Assembly: GCA_041748315.1 (NCBI GenBank)
Contig: JBGTDM010000354.1
Coordinates: 1 to 30,386, forward strand
DNA: 30,386 nucleotides
From: CALMEE01 sp041748315
GTDB lineage: Bacteria > Planctomycetota > Planctomycetia > Pirellulales > Pirellulaceae
Direction of reading: 5' to 3'
This document shows, one piece after another, positions 9,462 through 17,378 of this stretch. Every line of letters begins with the position of its first letter. The stretch's first letter is position 1. The notes beneath the pieces are model-generated. The model ran no database searches. It saw only the letters and a list, made by a program, of their open reading frames with translations, and was not told the origin of the DNA. The position numbers were made by a program, and so were the translations under genes.

Positions 9462-9570
9462 GCGTGCCTCCTCCCAGGATCACCAACCTCTGTCGTTCAT
9501 CCTGTGTTCCAAGTCCTCCCGCCCAGTCGAAAATCGCACTGGGCTCCACTGCTTTTACTTCTTGGCTCAT
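9400..9570 (-). CDS. Possible 56-residue ORF between moxR and DUF58 genes
   Basis: An ATG at 9570, 18 bp after the moxR stop, opens a frame that fills the only sizeable gap in the operon and ends at a TAA at 9400, overlapping the start of the DUF58 gene by about 60 bp. It begins MSQEVKAVEPSAIFDWAGGL. Its ribosome binding site is weak (GGAA). It could be a translational coupler or leader for DUF58, or a chance frame. No family is recognised. Confidence 0.25.
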   Translation of the reverse strand: MSQEVKAVEPSAIFDWAGGLGTQDERQRLVILGGGTRGLFAGDGRSAGFSAVCDRR

Positions 9571-9588
9571 CTGTTTCCGGTCGGCGGC

Positions 9589-10623
9589 TCAAGCCAATCC
9601 GGGCGTCATCCCCATTTGGGAGAGGATATCGACCAGTACGTCGCGACCGTCCACGCCATCCGCCAACGCCTCATAATTCAGGCGAATCCGGTGCAAGATG
9701 ACGTCATCGGCCAGACAGTACATATCTTCCGGTACGACGTAATCGCGACCGTGGATCAGGGCCCGGGCTCGCGCCGCTTTGATCAACGCGATCCCCGCGC
9801 GGGGGCTGGACCCGATCTCCAAATGCGGGTGGACCCGCGTGCGATGCACCAATTCCACCAGGTGGTCCATGAACACGTCGCTGACATGAATCTCGCTGAT
9901 CGCCTGCATGGCAGCGACCAAGTCTTCGGGCGTCCCCACCGGTTCGTTTTCCAACACGTCGAATTCGGTGCGGGCCACGGCGCCGCGGTCTTCCCTGCGA
10001 ATTCCCAACGCGGCGTTTCGACGCAGAATCTCTTTCTCTTCCTCGGGCGACGGATAATTCAGTCGATGGCACAACATGAACCGGTCCAATTGCGCTTCGG
10101 GCAACTCGAACGTGCCGCTCTGTTCAATCGGGTTCTGCGTGGCGATCACCAAAAACGGCGCCGGCAATTTGAACGTGTTATTACCGATCGTCACTTTGCG
10201 CTCTTGCATCGCCTCGAGCAACGCCCCTTGCACCTTGGGGGCGGCTCGGTTGATCTCGTCCGCCAACAAAAGGTTGGTAAAGATGGGACCTTGATGCACG
10301 CGGAACTCATTCGTGCGCTGGTCGAGAATCTCGGACCCCAAAATATCGGACGGTAACAGGTCGATGGTAAATTGAATCCTCGCGAACTTAAGATCGATCG
10401 ATTTGGACAACGCGGAGACCAGTAAGGTCTTGGCCAATCCCGGCACCCCCTGCAGCAACAGGTGCCCACCGGTCAACAGCGCGATCAGGATCCGCTCTAC
10501 CACCACGTCTTGTCCGACCACGACCGTGCCAATCCGCTCGCGAATTCGTTGAACAAAGGCGTTGACTTCCGCATGGTCGGTCGGCGCGCCCGCAGGGTCA
10601 TCGGGCAAGTCGGCAATCGCCAT
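9589..10623 (-). CDS. MoxR family AAA+ ATPase
   Basis: 344 residues from the ATG at 10623 (AAAGAGA upstream); a TTG nine codons further out is less likely. MoxR hallmarks are present in order: Walker A GVPGLAKT (59-66), Walker B LLLADEIN (118-125), sensor 1 ATQNP (161-165), the LPEAQLDRF arginine segment (174-182), and the C-terminal lid with SSPRAG and YVVPED. MoxR proteins are cytoplasmic ATP-driven chaperone or maturation factors that act with VWA-domain partners. It is the first gene of the operon, so it probably sets expression of DUF58, both VWA proteins and the downstream helical-repeat genes. Length and motifs are standard, with no key residue missing. Confidence 0.95.
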   Translation of the reverse strand: MAIADLPDDPAGAPTDHAEVNAFVQRIRERIGTVVVGQDVVVERILIALLTGGHLLLQGVPGLAKTLLVSALSKSIDLKFARIQFTIDLLPSDILGSEILDQRTNEFRVHQGPIFTNLLLADEINRAAPKVQGALLEAMQERKVTIGNNTFKLPAPFLVIATQNPIEQSGTFELPEAQLDRFMLCHRLNYPSPEEEKEILRRNAALGIRREDRGAVARTEFDVLENEPVGTPEDLVAAMQAISEIHVSDVFMDHLVELVHRTRVHPHLEIGSSPRAGIALIKAARARALIHGRDYVVPEDMYCLADDVILHRIRLNYEALADGVDGRDVLVDILSQMGMTPGLA

Positions 10624-10805
10624 AGCAATCTCTTTCGGCAAGATGATCAAAATGTCAACGCAATCCGGTATGGACTCATATTTTAACTATTGGATCTGAA
10701 AATGCCACAAGTCGACGATGTTTTTTTCACGAGCCTGGAAAACCCTGGAGTTCTCCTAGAAACCTCGGCAATTTTTTATCTTGGTTCCCATAAATCTAAG
10801 GGATA

Positions 10806-10834
10806 AATTAACGTGTGCTATAGAAAGCAGTCAA
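10806..10834 (-). promoter_or_regulatory. Weak candidate promoter for the MoxR operon
   Basis: On the minus strand, TTGACT (10834-10829) is followed 17 bases later by TTAATT (10811-10806), inside an AT-rich stretch upstream of moxR. The -35 box is good, but the -10 box matches only half of the consensus. It would give a ~180-base leader. Confidence 0.2.
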
Positions 10835-10908
10835 AATCAACTTTTTTAATGATTAATGTAGAATCTCGTACTCGTGTAAGACCATCCCCTTCCTGCGATT
10901 AGGAAAAG

Positions 10909-11103
10909 ATGATGCCGACCAAAAAAGTGCCTGAAAAAACTTGGCAGCGTCGCCCAGTCGCTCCAAACGACGCGAAAGAATCGGCTCACATGAATTTCAA
11001 AACTAACGCACCACCATCACTTCGAAAAAATCACTTCGAAAGGCAATTCAACAATACACAATTGCCTTTTTTCGGCAACTGGCTAGTGGCCCGTCCAGGT
11101 TAG
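10909..11103 (+). CDS. Doubtful 64-residue basic ORF
   Basis: Two adjacent ATGs follow AGGAAAAG, a passable ribosome binding site, and open a Lys/Arg/Asn-rich frame with no recognised similarity. The frame runs straight through a good intrinsic terminator at 11039-11072, which argues against a protein. The transcript ending there may instead be a short non-coding RNA. Confidence 0.15.
   Translation: MMPTKKVPEKTWQRRPVAPNDAKESAHMNFKTNAPPSLRKNHFERQFNNTQLPFFGNWLVARPG
11039..11072 (+). terminator. Intrinsic terminator with no obvious gene upstream
   Basis: AAAGGCAATT (11039-11048) pairs perfectly with AATTGCCTTT (11060-11069) around an 11-base loop, and the stem runs into six Ts. Just before it the 12-mer ATCACTTCGAAA occurs twice (11016-11027 and 11030-11041). 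The nearest annotated genes lie on the other strand, so this terminator implies an unseen plus-strand transcript. Confidence 0.6.
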
Positions 11104-11114
11104 AGATTAGGGTT

Positions 11115-11175
11115 AGCCGGTGTGCGCTAGCACCCGGTTCAGGCCGTAAAAACCGGACGCTATCGCGTTCCGGCT
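11115..11175. repeat. Extragenic palindromic (REP-like) repeat pair
   Basis: Two short palindromes lie next to each other between genes: GCCGGTG...CACCCGGT around the core GCGCTAGC (about 11116-11138), and CCGGACGCTATCGCGTTCCGG (11153-11173), an imperfect dyad. Short GC-rich palindromes with such cores are common between genes in planctomycete genomes, from general knowledge. Only one copy of each was found in this window. The rest of 10624-11299 is AT-rich and appears non-coding. Confidence 0.45.
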
Positions 11176-11299
11176 GATACTCAGCAATCCGAACTCTTAA
11201 TATTGACAAAGCAGTAGTGATCGTCAAGTGATTTCGGTCGAACGGGGGCCTCACGTTTTCTGACGTATACGGATTGCGATGACTCGGCCCCGAGTTTAC

Positions 11300-12763
11300 T
11301 CAATGGATGTACGCGAACACGATTCCAGTTGTAAAACGATGGGCATCAAACAACTCGTTGTCGGACGAATAACGATCATAGTCGATGATTAAAGCAACCG
11401 AGCTATTCGCACTGAGTTGCCGTCGTAGTTTGGCGCCTAACCGCCCCGTCAACACATCCCGATTAACGCCACCGGTGAAGTCCGGAAAATGACGGTACCC
11501 GATTGCCGCTGAAGGAATTAATGTCCAATTCAATGGCAGAACAAATGTCGAATCCAGATAGCCGCGAACTGAGTGGTAGCGAAAGTTACTCCCTTTGGTG
11601 TCGGCTGATTCCAGGTCTGCACCAATCGTCATTGTCGGCAATCGGAAGTTATCGAATAGGAAGAATCGGGCAGCGCCTACCGACAACGTTGTTCCGTCTA
11701 ACGAATCGACTTCCGGAGTCTGGCTGTCATCGGTGAACTGTGAATAAGCGATCGATGTATAGACGTAGTCAATTCTCGCTGCTGGATGGATGTACATCAT
11801 TGATCCAGTAATCGAATGCCGATCCCCTAAACGATCGCCACCAAAAAAATCGAGACTGTAGGTGTATTCCAATCTTGCCAGTCGCGGGTCGGATCCAGTT
11901 GAAATGTCCTTCTCAAAAAAACCTCCTGGTTGAAAACTGGCCAGGTTAAATGCGGATAACTGGTTTTCGTTGATTGTGAATTGTCCGCGGGCGATCGGAC
12001 CGAATCGCCCCCAATCCGATCGGACAGCGGTCCATTCGAGGCTGGGATTTGCAAAAAACTGGGCGCTCGCTGCCTCGACGTTTGAGACAAAGCGGCTAAT
12101 TGGTGCAAGAGTGACATTCGAATTGTATAAGAACCCCGACTCGATCGAGCCAAAGAATTCTTTTTGAACATCGGATGGGTGAACTTGATTGAATCGACGA
12201 TCGACTTCATATGAAGAATCGAAATTGTTGATCTCATCTATGACCAGGTCGAATTCACCCGATTCACGTAGCTGCAAACTCAAATCCGCGAATTCGTCCA
12301 GGCTTACGGCGGGCAAACCGTTCGTCTTTTTTCCGCCCGTTGCTTCTTGGGGAGAGATTCCCATTTCAACGAGTCGCTCGGCATAACCACTTGATGGCGC
12401 AATTAAGTGGACTTGGGAAAAATGAAAATTTGCGCGTTCAACATCGTCACGTTGCAGTGCAAATTCACCAAGGTCAAAATGCGCAGCGGCATTTTCCGGA
12501 CCGACCTTTATCGCCATCTCCAAGCATTCTTCAGCGTTATTCCAATGACCCTGCTTTCGATAAAGCTTTCCCAGCATTCGCCACGATTCGGAATGTTCTG
12601 GATCTGCAACGACTCGATCGATGAGTCGGCGGAGCATTCGATCATCAACGCTAGCATCGCCAAGTTCTTGAGCAAAATTGCCTACAGGAACCGATACCCA
12701 AAACACCCAAACGATCAATCCGGTTTGGATAGCAGAATTTCTCCAGCAACTGATCAATGTCAT
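11300..12763 (-). CDS. TPR + beta-barrel outer-membrane protein (Slam/DUF560-like layout)
   Basis: About 487 residues; ATG at 12763, with a GTG two codons upstream as alternative, neither with a strong ribosome binding site. An N-terminal signal (hydrophobic to ~residue 32) is followed by about two TPR repeats (~55-123, for example WNNAEECLEMAIKVGPENAAAHFDLG), a linker, then from ~200 to the end alternating polar/aromatic strands typical of an outer-membrane barrel. The barrel opens with GSIESGFLYNSNVTL, resembling the first strand of DUF560/Slam-type barrels. Surface lipoprotein assembly modulators have this TPR-then-barrel plan and about this length, but PgaA/BcsC-like exporters are also TPR-barrel proteins. 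It is transcribed away from a secreted Gln-rich protein. The substrate is unknown; the assignment is by architecture. Confidence 0.75.
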   Translation of the reverse strand: MTLISCWRNSAIQTGLIVWVFWVSVPVGNFAQELGDASVDDRMLRRLIDRVVADPEHSESWRMLGKLYRKQGHWNNAEECLEMAIKVGPENAAAHFDLGEFALQRDDVERANFHFSQVHLIAPSSGYAERLVEMGISPQEATGGKKTNGLPAVSLDEFADLSLQLRESGEFDLVIDEINNFDSSYEVDRRFNQVHPSDVQKEFFGSIESGFLYNSNVTLAPISRFVSNVEAASAQFFANPSLEWTAVRSDWGRFGPIARGQFTINENQLSAFNLASFQPGGFFEKDISTGSDPRLARLEYTYSLDFFGGDRLGDRHSITGSMMYIHPAARIDYVYTSIAYSQFTDDSQTPEVDSLDGTTLSVGAARFFLFDNFRLPTMTIGADLESADTKGSNFRYHSVRGYLDSTFVLPLNWTLIPSAAIGYRHFPDFTGGVNRDVLTGRLGAKLRRQLSANSSVALIIDYDRYSSDNELFDAHRFTTGIVFAYIH

Positions 12764-12911
12764 ACTCACTATTTCAACGAAACTGTAATTCTGCTAGATA
12801 CCCAATCAAGTTAAGTGTCTTTGGCTTATGGTTAACAGAACTTCGAAACCCTGTCCAGATCGCTGAAGAACAATGTCGGTTTACATTTATTGGAATCAAG
12901 GAGAAACACGA

Positions 12912-13889
12912 ATGAGGAACAGCCAACTTAGATGCATCGCATTGGGCATAGTCGCGATGACTGCACTGACCACTAATTTTGCATCAGGCCAAGGACCCGC
13001 AGGAGTTGCCAAGCAGATTGCCGGCAGTGCTGGAAACGCGGCGGCAAACACCCAGGTGCAACAGCAAGTTCAAACACAAGTCCAGTCTCAGATACAGGCC
13101 CAAGTGCAGCAGCAGACGGGGGCGCAAATCCAGAGACAATTGCCTCCACACGCCCAGCTTAAGGTCGATACCGCTCGGGCAGGATTGATGGCCCAACACG
13201 CAATTGACACAGCCCGCCAGCAAGCTATTGAGAACCGGTTTTTGAACACCACCGGTTCGTTAGAAGCAAAAATCGACGGAAAGGTCCAAGCGCAATCTCA
13301 AGCACTTCGACAGCAGAATGGCCTGTCAATTCGATCAGACGCGAGTATCAACAGTTCCTTAAACCGGCCCAACACAAACATGCCAGCGGGTTTCGTCGAA
13401 GCTGATATAGCGGTCTATGATGCCGTATTCGGAAAACATAATCCGTTTCGGGAAATCGCGGCGCAAAATGTCGAAGCTGAAATGAAGGCTGAGGCCACTG
13501 TCAGAGGAAACCATGCGACTCCGCCAGGATTGCAATCCAACCAGGGAATTATAACGGCAAGCGCAAAAAGTGGAATCGATCTCGCCGTGAAGATTGACGC
13601 TGCCGTCCAGCAGCGGCGGTCGGAGATTTCACTCATGCGGGATCGTGCATTGGATGCATCTGATGAAGCGTTGATGGAACGAGCCGAGCATTTGGAAAAA
13701 GTTTTGGACCTGTTCATTGAAGCACGGGCGCGCGCGGCGGCTGAGAGTCGTGGCCAAATGGATGCGGAGGGCAATGTTGTTCCGGGCTGGCCAAGACGTC
13801 AACGTCCCGATGGCACTCGGATTAACACAAAGCAAGATGCGAGAATTCAGAGTTCTTCCGAAGCTGCATTCGGAAATGGAAAACGATAA
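12912..13889 (+). CDS. Secreted Gln/Ala-rich protein of unknown function
   Basis: 325 residues. The ATG at 12912 has AGGAG 8 bases upstream and gives a clean signal peptide (RCIALGIVAMTALTTNFASG, cut near residue 27); an earlier in-frame start would spoil both. The first part of the mature protein (~residues 45-80) is a run of VQQQVQTQVQSQIQAQVQQQ type with heptad-like spacing, likely a coiled coil or filament. The rest is helical, charged and Ala-rich, with Pro/Arg near the C-terminus. No domain is recognised. It lies head to head with the TPR-barrel gene 148 bp away and ends 122 bp before a strong terminator, so it is probably a single-gene transcript. Cell-surface or periplasmic location is inferred. 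Confidence 0.82.
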   Translation: MRNSQLRCIALGIVAMTALTTNFASGQGPAGVAKQIAGSAGNAAANTQVQQQVQTQVQSQIQAQVQQQTGAQIQRQLPPHAQLKVDTARAGLMAQHAIDTARQQAIENRFLNTTGSLEAKIDGKVQAQSQALRQQNGLSIRSDASINSSLNRPNTNMPAGFVEADIAVYDAVFGKHNPFREIAAQNVEAEMKAEATVRGNHATPPGLQSNQGIITASAKSGIDLAVKIDAAVQQRRSEISLMRDRALDASDEALMERAEHLEKVLDLFIEARARAAAESRGQMDAEGNVVPGWPRRQRPDGTRINTKQDARIQSSSEAAFGNGKR

Positions 13890-14010
13890 ACCGGCTTCCG
13901 GAAAGAACGAAGTTAGGTAAGCCGGACATTTGCCAACACCGATTGCAAATTAGTGACTTCGCTCGTATCACTTTTGCTAGGAATTTGTTGGTTTCCAGGC
14001 CAATATTTTC

Positions 14011-14038
14011 GCCGCCCAAAACTGGGCGGCTTTTTTTT
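14011..14038 (+). terminator. Strong intrinsic terminator after the Gln-rich protein gene
   Basis: GCCGCCCA (14011-14018) pairs with TGGGCGGC (14023-14030) around AAAC, followed by eight Ts. This is a textbook rho-independent terminator for the gene ending at 13889. Confidence 0.9.
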
Positions 14039-14072
14039 GGTGTCGATCGCGCTCGAGGCTTATACGCTTGCT

Positions 14073-14149
14073 TGACAAGTGTGGCTCACCTGCCCAGCTT
14101 TGCCACGATTTGATGGAATACCCAATTGGGTTTCCAGCCGCACTTGTCA
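14073..14149. repeat. 14-bp imperfect inverted repeat next to an exporter fragment
   Basis: TGACAAGTGTGGCT (14073-14086) and AGCCGCACTTGTCA (14136-14149) are reverse complements with one mismatch, 49 bases apart. The right arm ends where similarity to an RND exporter begins. It could be a miniature element, a recombination scar or a large RNA stem. Confidence 0.5.
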
Positions 14150-14422
14150 CGTTTGCAGTACGGAACTTGTTCTAAACTGAATCACGGTCGTGACCTGTAT
14201 CACGCTTTGCGCGAAGCTCATCGCAACGTTGGTCTGGCGATGGTTCTGACCAACTTGGCGCTGATCAGTGGTTTCATGGAGTTGGTGTTTTCGTCGTTGA
14301 TACCGGCGATTCACTTCGGAGTCCTGGTCAGCGTGGCATTGTTCGGTGGGCTGGTCGGCAACTTGGTGATCCTTCCCATGAATTTAGGGTTTCTTTACGG
14401 TCAGCGTTTAAGCAATCGGTAA
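14126..14422 (+). pseudogene. C-terminal fragment of an RND/MMPL-family exporter
   Basis: From about 14172 the frame reads GRDLYHALREAHRNVGLAMV and continues through two hydrophobic helices to LPMNLGFLYG and a stop. This is the recognisable end of RND-superfamily (MMPL) exporters: the ALREAHR-VG helix followed by the last two TM segments. An intact protein has 750 or more residues. The first ~15 codons of the open frame have no such similarity and lie across an inverted repeat. No upstream RND sequence survives, so this is a truncated remnant, not a working transporter. The following 14423-14602 shows no gene. Confidence 0.75.
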
Positions 14423-14602
14423 ATACCTGAGTTTCCGCATTCCCCGATTTATGATGAACATCGATTCATTGTCAAGGCCGGACGCAATAGGAATCTCGAA
14501 CGACTTGCAGGCTTGCACCTAATCAGAAACGATGAATGCTGAAACCGATGTCGTTACCTATCCATGAACTGCAATTGGTACAAGCCTTCGACGGTACAAC
14601 GA

Positions 14603-16003
14603 TCAATAAACCAAATCAAGGTTTTTACCCGGAACAGCCACTGGATAGTTTCCTTCAGCATCTGGATAAACGGGTGCTTGATCGTCCATCGATTTCATCT
14701 CATCGATATTGGCAAGACTCAAATTCGATTGGAGACAATCCTCCCATTTGAGAAGCTGACCTGAATATGTCGCCATGCGGCCGAAGATTGCCGTCATCGT
14801 GCTGAGCGCTCCATAGAAGCCTTCGTTAGGAATTCGACCTTCTCGCAGGTCCGCAAATAGATCGTGATGTTCTTGTTGATGGCCATCGCGACTCTCTCGA
14901 GACGTAAACACCGTTTGACCATTCTTTTCAATCGTGCCACGACTGATATCGCAATTTCCCTTCGTACCATGAGCAAACTCGGCAACTTTATTCCAGCAAC
15001 CTGGCATATGCCGACATTGACTGAGCATCGTGGAACCATCGGCGTAGGTAAATTCGATCATGTGATGGTCATAGATCTGCCCATGGTCTTTTCCCTTGCG
15101 AACTTCGCGACCCCCTTGACCTTGAGCGGTCACTGGATAGGCATCCTTGAGCCAGTTGATGACATCCAAATTATGGATATGTTGCTCGACGATATGATCG
15201 CCGCAAATCCAGTTGAAGAAATACCAATTCTTCATTTGATACTCCAGTTCGCCCTCGCCAGGCCGGCGATTTCGTACCCAAGGTGTATCACCATTCCAGT
15301 AGGCGCGACTAAAAATGACGTCGCCGATTTCGCCCTGTTTTAGGCGATCAATGGTTTCCATATACGCGCGTTCATGCCGACGTTGTAAACCGACCCCGAC
15401 CATCAATCCTCGTTGTTCCGCTTTCTTACTCGCTTCGATGACCCGTCGGACCCCAGGCGCATCAACGGCCACTGGCTTTTCCATGAAGACATGTTTTCCG
15501 GCTTCAATGGCCCGTTCAAAGTGGAGCGGACGAAAGCCGGGAGGGGTTGTCAAGATCACCATTTCAATGTCTGACTCCAACACCTTTTCAAATGCATCAA
15601 AGCCATGGTGCATATTGTCAGGAGTTAGCGAAACTTGATCTTGGTAGCGATCTTTCATCCGCTCTTTCAATGTTGCAACGCAATCGGTAACACGTGATTC
15701 GAACACGTCACCAATTGAACTCAGGATGACGGGACCGCTGGTCGTGTTCATCGCTTGAACAGCCGCTTGATTACCCCGCCCACCGCAACCGACGAGCCCG
15801 ATGCGAATCGTGTCGGTCCCTGCGACATGAACGGATCGAGCCACGCTCGTCTTTGGCAGAATCAAATTCGATGTTACAACTCCCGCCGTCACGGCAACAG
15901 AAGTCCGCTTGATAAACGAGCGACGATCGGGCTGATCCGCATGATGATCCGAAGCCTGGCTGGGATTGCCTTGCAAATCGATATTTGATGAATCGTTAAT
16001 CAT
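14603..16003 (-). CDS. Tat-exported Gfo/Idh/MocA family oxidoreductase
   Basis: 466 residues from the ATG at 16003 (GGAGG 10 bases upstream); an open frame extends further but has no better start. A twin-arginine signal, RRSFIKR (27-33) followed by a hydrophobic stretch, indicates export in folded form with its cofactor. The Rossmann dinucleotide motif GLVGCGGRGN is at 69-78, the family's EKP motif at 175-177, and the catalytic-region motif GDHIVEQHIHNLD at 268-280. The family uses NAD(P) to oxidise or reduce sugars and related compounds, and planctomycetes carry many exported copies. The particular substrate cannot be read from the sequence. It is divergent from the ApbE gene across a 139-bp region. 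Confidence 0.92.
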   Translation of the reverse strand: MINDSSNIDLQGNPSQASDHHADQPDRRSFIKRTSVAVTAGVVTSNLILPKTSVARSVHVAGTDTIRIGLVGCGGRGNQAAVQAMNTTSGPVILSSIGDVFESRVTDCVATLKERMKDRYQDQVSLTPDNMHHGFDAFEKVLESDIEMVILTTPPGFRPLHFERAIEAGKHVFMEKPVAVDAPGVRRVIEASKKAEQRGLMVGVGLQRRHERAYMETIDRLKQGEIGDVIFSRAYWNGDTPWVRNRRPGEGELEYQMKNWYFFNWICGDHIVEQHIHNLDVINWLKDAYPVTAQGQGGREVRKGKDHGQIYDHHMIEFTYADGSTMLSQCRHMPGCWNKVAEFAHGTKGNCDISRGTIEKNGQTVFTSRESRDGHQQEHHDLFADLREGRIPNEGFYGALSTMTAIFGRMATYSGQLLKWEDCLQSNLSLANIDEMKSMDDQAPVYPDAEGNYPVAVPGKNLDLVY

Positions 16004-16040
16004 TATCCTGAAACCTCCAATGGCGTAACGATGAAATCTT

Positions 16041-16090
16041 TCGGTTGAGAAATTGGGCTTCCACAACCGATGGTAAAACCCATTCAACCG
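16041..16090. promoter_or_regulatory. CGGTTG/CAACCG repeats in the divergent intergenic region
   Basis: TCGGTTG (16041-16047) and CAACCGA (16064-16070) form an inverted pair, and CAACCG recurs at 16085-16090. They sit between two divergent starts (16003 and 16143), where an operator would be expected. No matching regulator is encoded nearby, so the role is speculative. Confidence 0.25.
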
Positions 16091-16142
16091 TGTAATGGTT
16101 AAATGACCGGTTCTGGAATAGAATAGTACAAGTGCCAATCAA

Positions 16143-17378
16143 ATGCGAGTAACCATGAACGAGCAATCGAAAAAAAAATGCTGCAATCCGACACCATTTC
16201 CAAATCCAATTTGGTATGGCCCATTACAAGGGGGTTTGCGGTTCTGGTTATTGAGCCTGTTTTTCTTCACGTATTCCACTGGGCTTGCGGCGCCCCGTCA
16301 ATTTCCGACCGAGTCGATCGCGTTCGCAACTGGCACTAATTTCGAATGCCAGCGACGGATTCAAGAAGATTCGCTAAGCCGTTTTCAGGCATCACGACCC
16401 TGTATGGGTGTTCAGTTTACGATCACCGCATATTGTCGAGATCAAGAAACGGCAGAACTCGCTTTCAACGATGCGTTTGCGGCAATCGATCGAGTCGACA
16501 TGTTGTTCAGCAATTACAACCCGAACAGCCCCATTAATCGATTGCCGCAACTGATTGATCAACAAGGCAACGTTCATTTGGATCCGGAACTGTTGACTTT
16601 ATTTGTGAGGGCCCAGGCGATTGTCGATCATACGAACGGTTCATTCGATTACACCCTCGGCAATTTGACCAAGCTATGGCGTGATGCCAGGCAGCAACAG
16701 CGATTGCCCTCGGATGAGGACATTCGATCGGCGGTAGAAGCTTCCGGTGCGAATCAAGTCATTTTCGACGAGCAAGCGGGGACGTTGACATTTCGTAGTG
16801 ACACCGTTCGATTTGATTTCGGTGGCATTGCCAAGGGATACGCCGCGGATCTTGCGCTGGCCACACTTAAACGGCACGGCGTCAATCGCGCGATGGTTAA
16901 CGCCGCGGGCGATCTAGCTCTCGGAGAACGACCCCCGGACGCTGATGGCTGGCGAATCGCAATCAGCGATTCTCTAGATTCTGAACCGTTTCAGGCCGTG
17001 TCCTACGTCTTGCTTAGCAATTGTGGAGTTGCCACGTCCGGTGACAAGCAACAATTTGTTTTCATCAATGGCCGCCGGTACTCGCATATCCTGAATCCTC
17101 GTACAGGCGTGGGCATGATCGGACACCGTCAAGTCACGGTGATCGCTCCCGATGCGACAGCGGCGGACGCGTATGCATCCGCGTTTAACGTGATGTCCCT
17201 CAAGGATGCGCGACAACTGCTTAAGGAATGTGATTCACTCGCCGCCAGAATTTTTGTCATAAACGAAATGCACGAATCGCCATCCCATGGAAGCTTCGAT
17301 CAACCCAGCTTCCAGAGCGAAAACTTCCCGGAGATCCATACGGTGCGTCAACGCTACGAGTCAAAGGCAAAACATTAG
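16143..17378 (+). CDS. apbE: FAD:protein FMN transferase (ApbE family)
   Basis: 411 residues from the ATG at 16143; an in-frame ATG at 16155 is an equal alternative, as neither has a clear ribosome binding site. A long N-region with CC and then a hydrophobic helix (~32-49, ending GLAAP) looks like a Sec signal; no proper lipobox is seen. ApbE motifs follow in order: FGGIAKGYA (226-234), NAAGD (253-257), ATSGD (297-301), SHILNPRTG (314-322) and the ATAADAYASA magnesium-site segment (338-347). The family moves FMN from FAD onto Thr of exported flavoproteins such as the Rnf/Nqr subunits, in the periplasm. Such a client is not in this window. The gene meets the next one tail to tail with overlapping stop codons. 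Confidence 0.92.
   Translation: MRVTMNEQSKKKCCNPTPFPNPIWYGPLQGGLRFWLLSLFFFTYSTGLAAPRQFPTESIAFATGTNFECQRRIQEDSLSRFQASRPCMGVQFTITAYCRDQETAELAFNDAFAAIDRVDMLFSNYNPNSPINRLPQLIDQQGNVHLDPELLTLFVRAQAIVDHTNGSFDYTLGNLTKLWRDARQQQRLPSDEDIRSAVEASGANQVIFDEQAGTLTFRSDTVRFDFGGIAKGYAADLALATLKRHGVNRAMVNAAGDLALGERPPDADGWRIAISDSLDSEPFQAVSYVLLSNCGVATSGDKQQFVFINGRRYSHILNPRTGVGMIGHRQVTVIAPDATAADAYASAFNVMSLKDARQLLKECDSLAARIFVINEMHESPSHGSFDQPSFQSENFPEIHTVRQRYESKAKH

Noticed and set aside
14536..14764. Two overlapping small plus-strand frames at the end of the Gfo/Idh/MocA gene
   Set aside because: They overlap the 3' end of a clear minus-strand gene, have no ribosome binding site and no plausible protein features.
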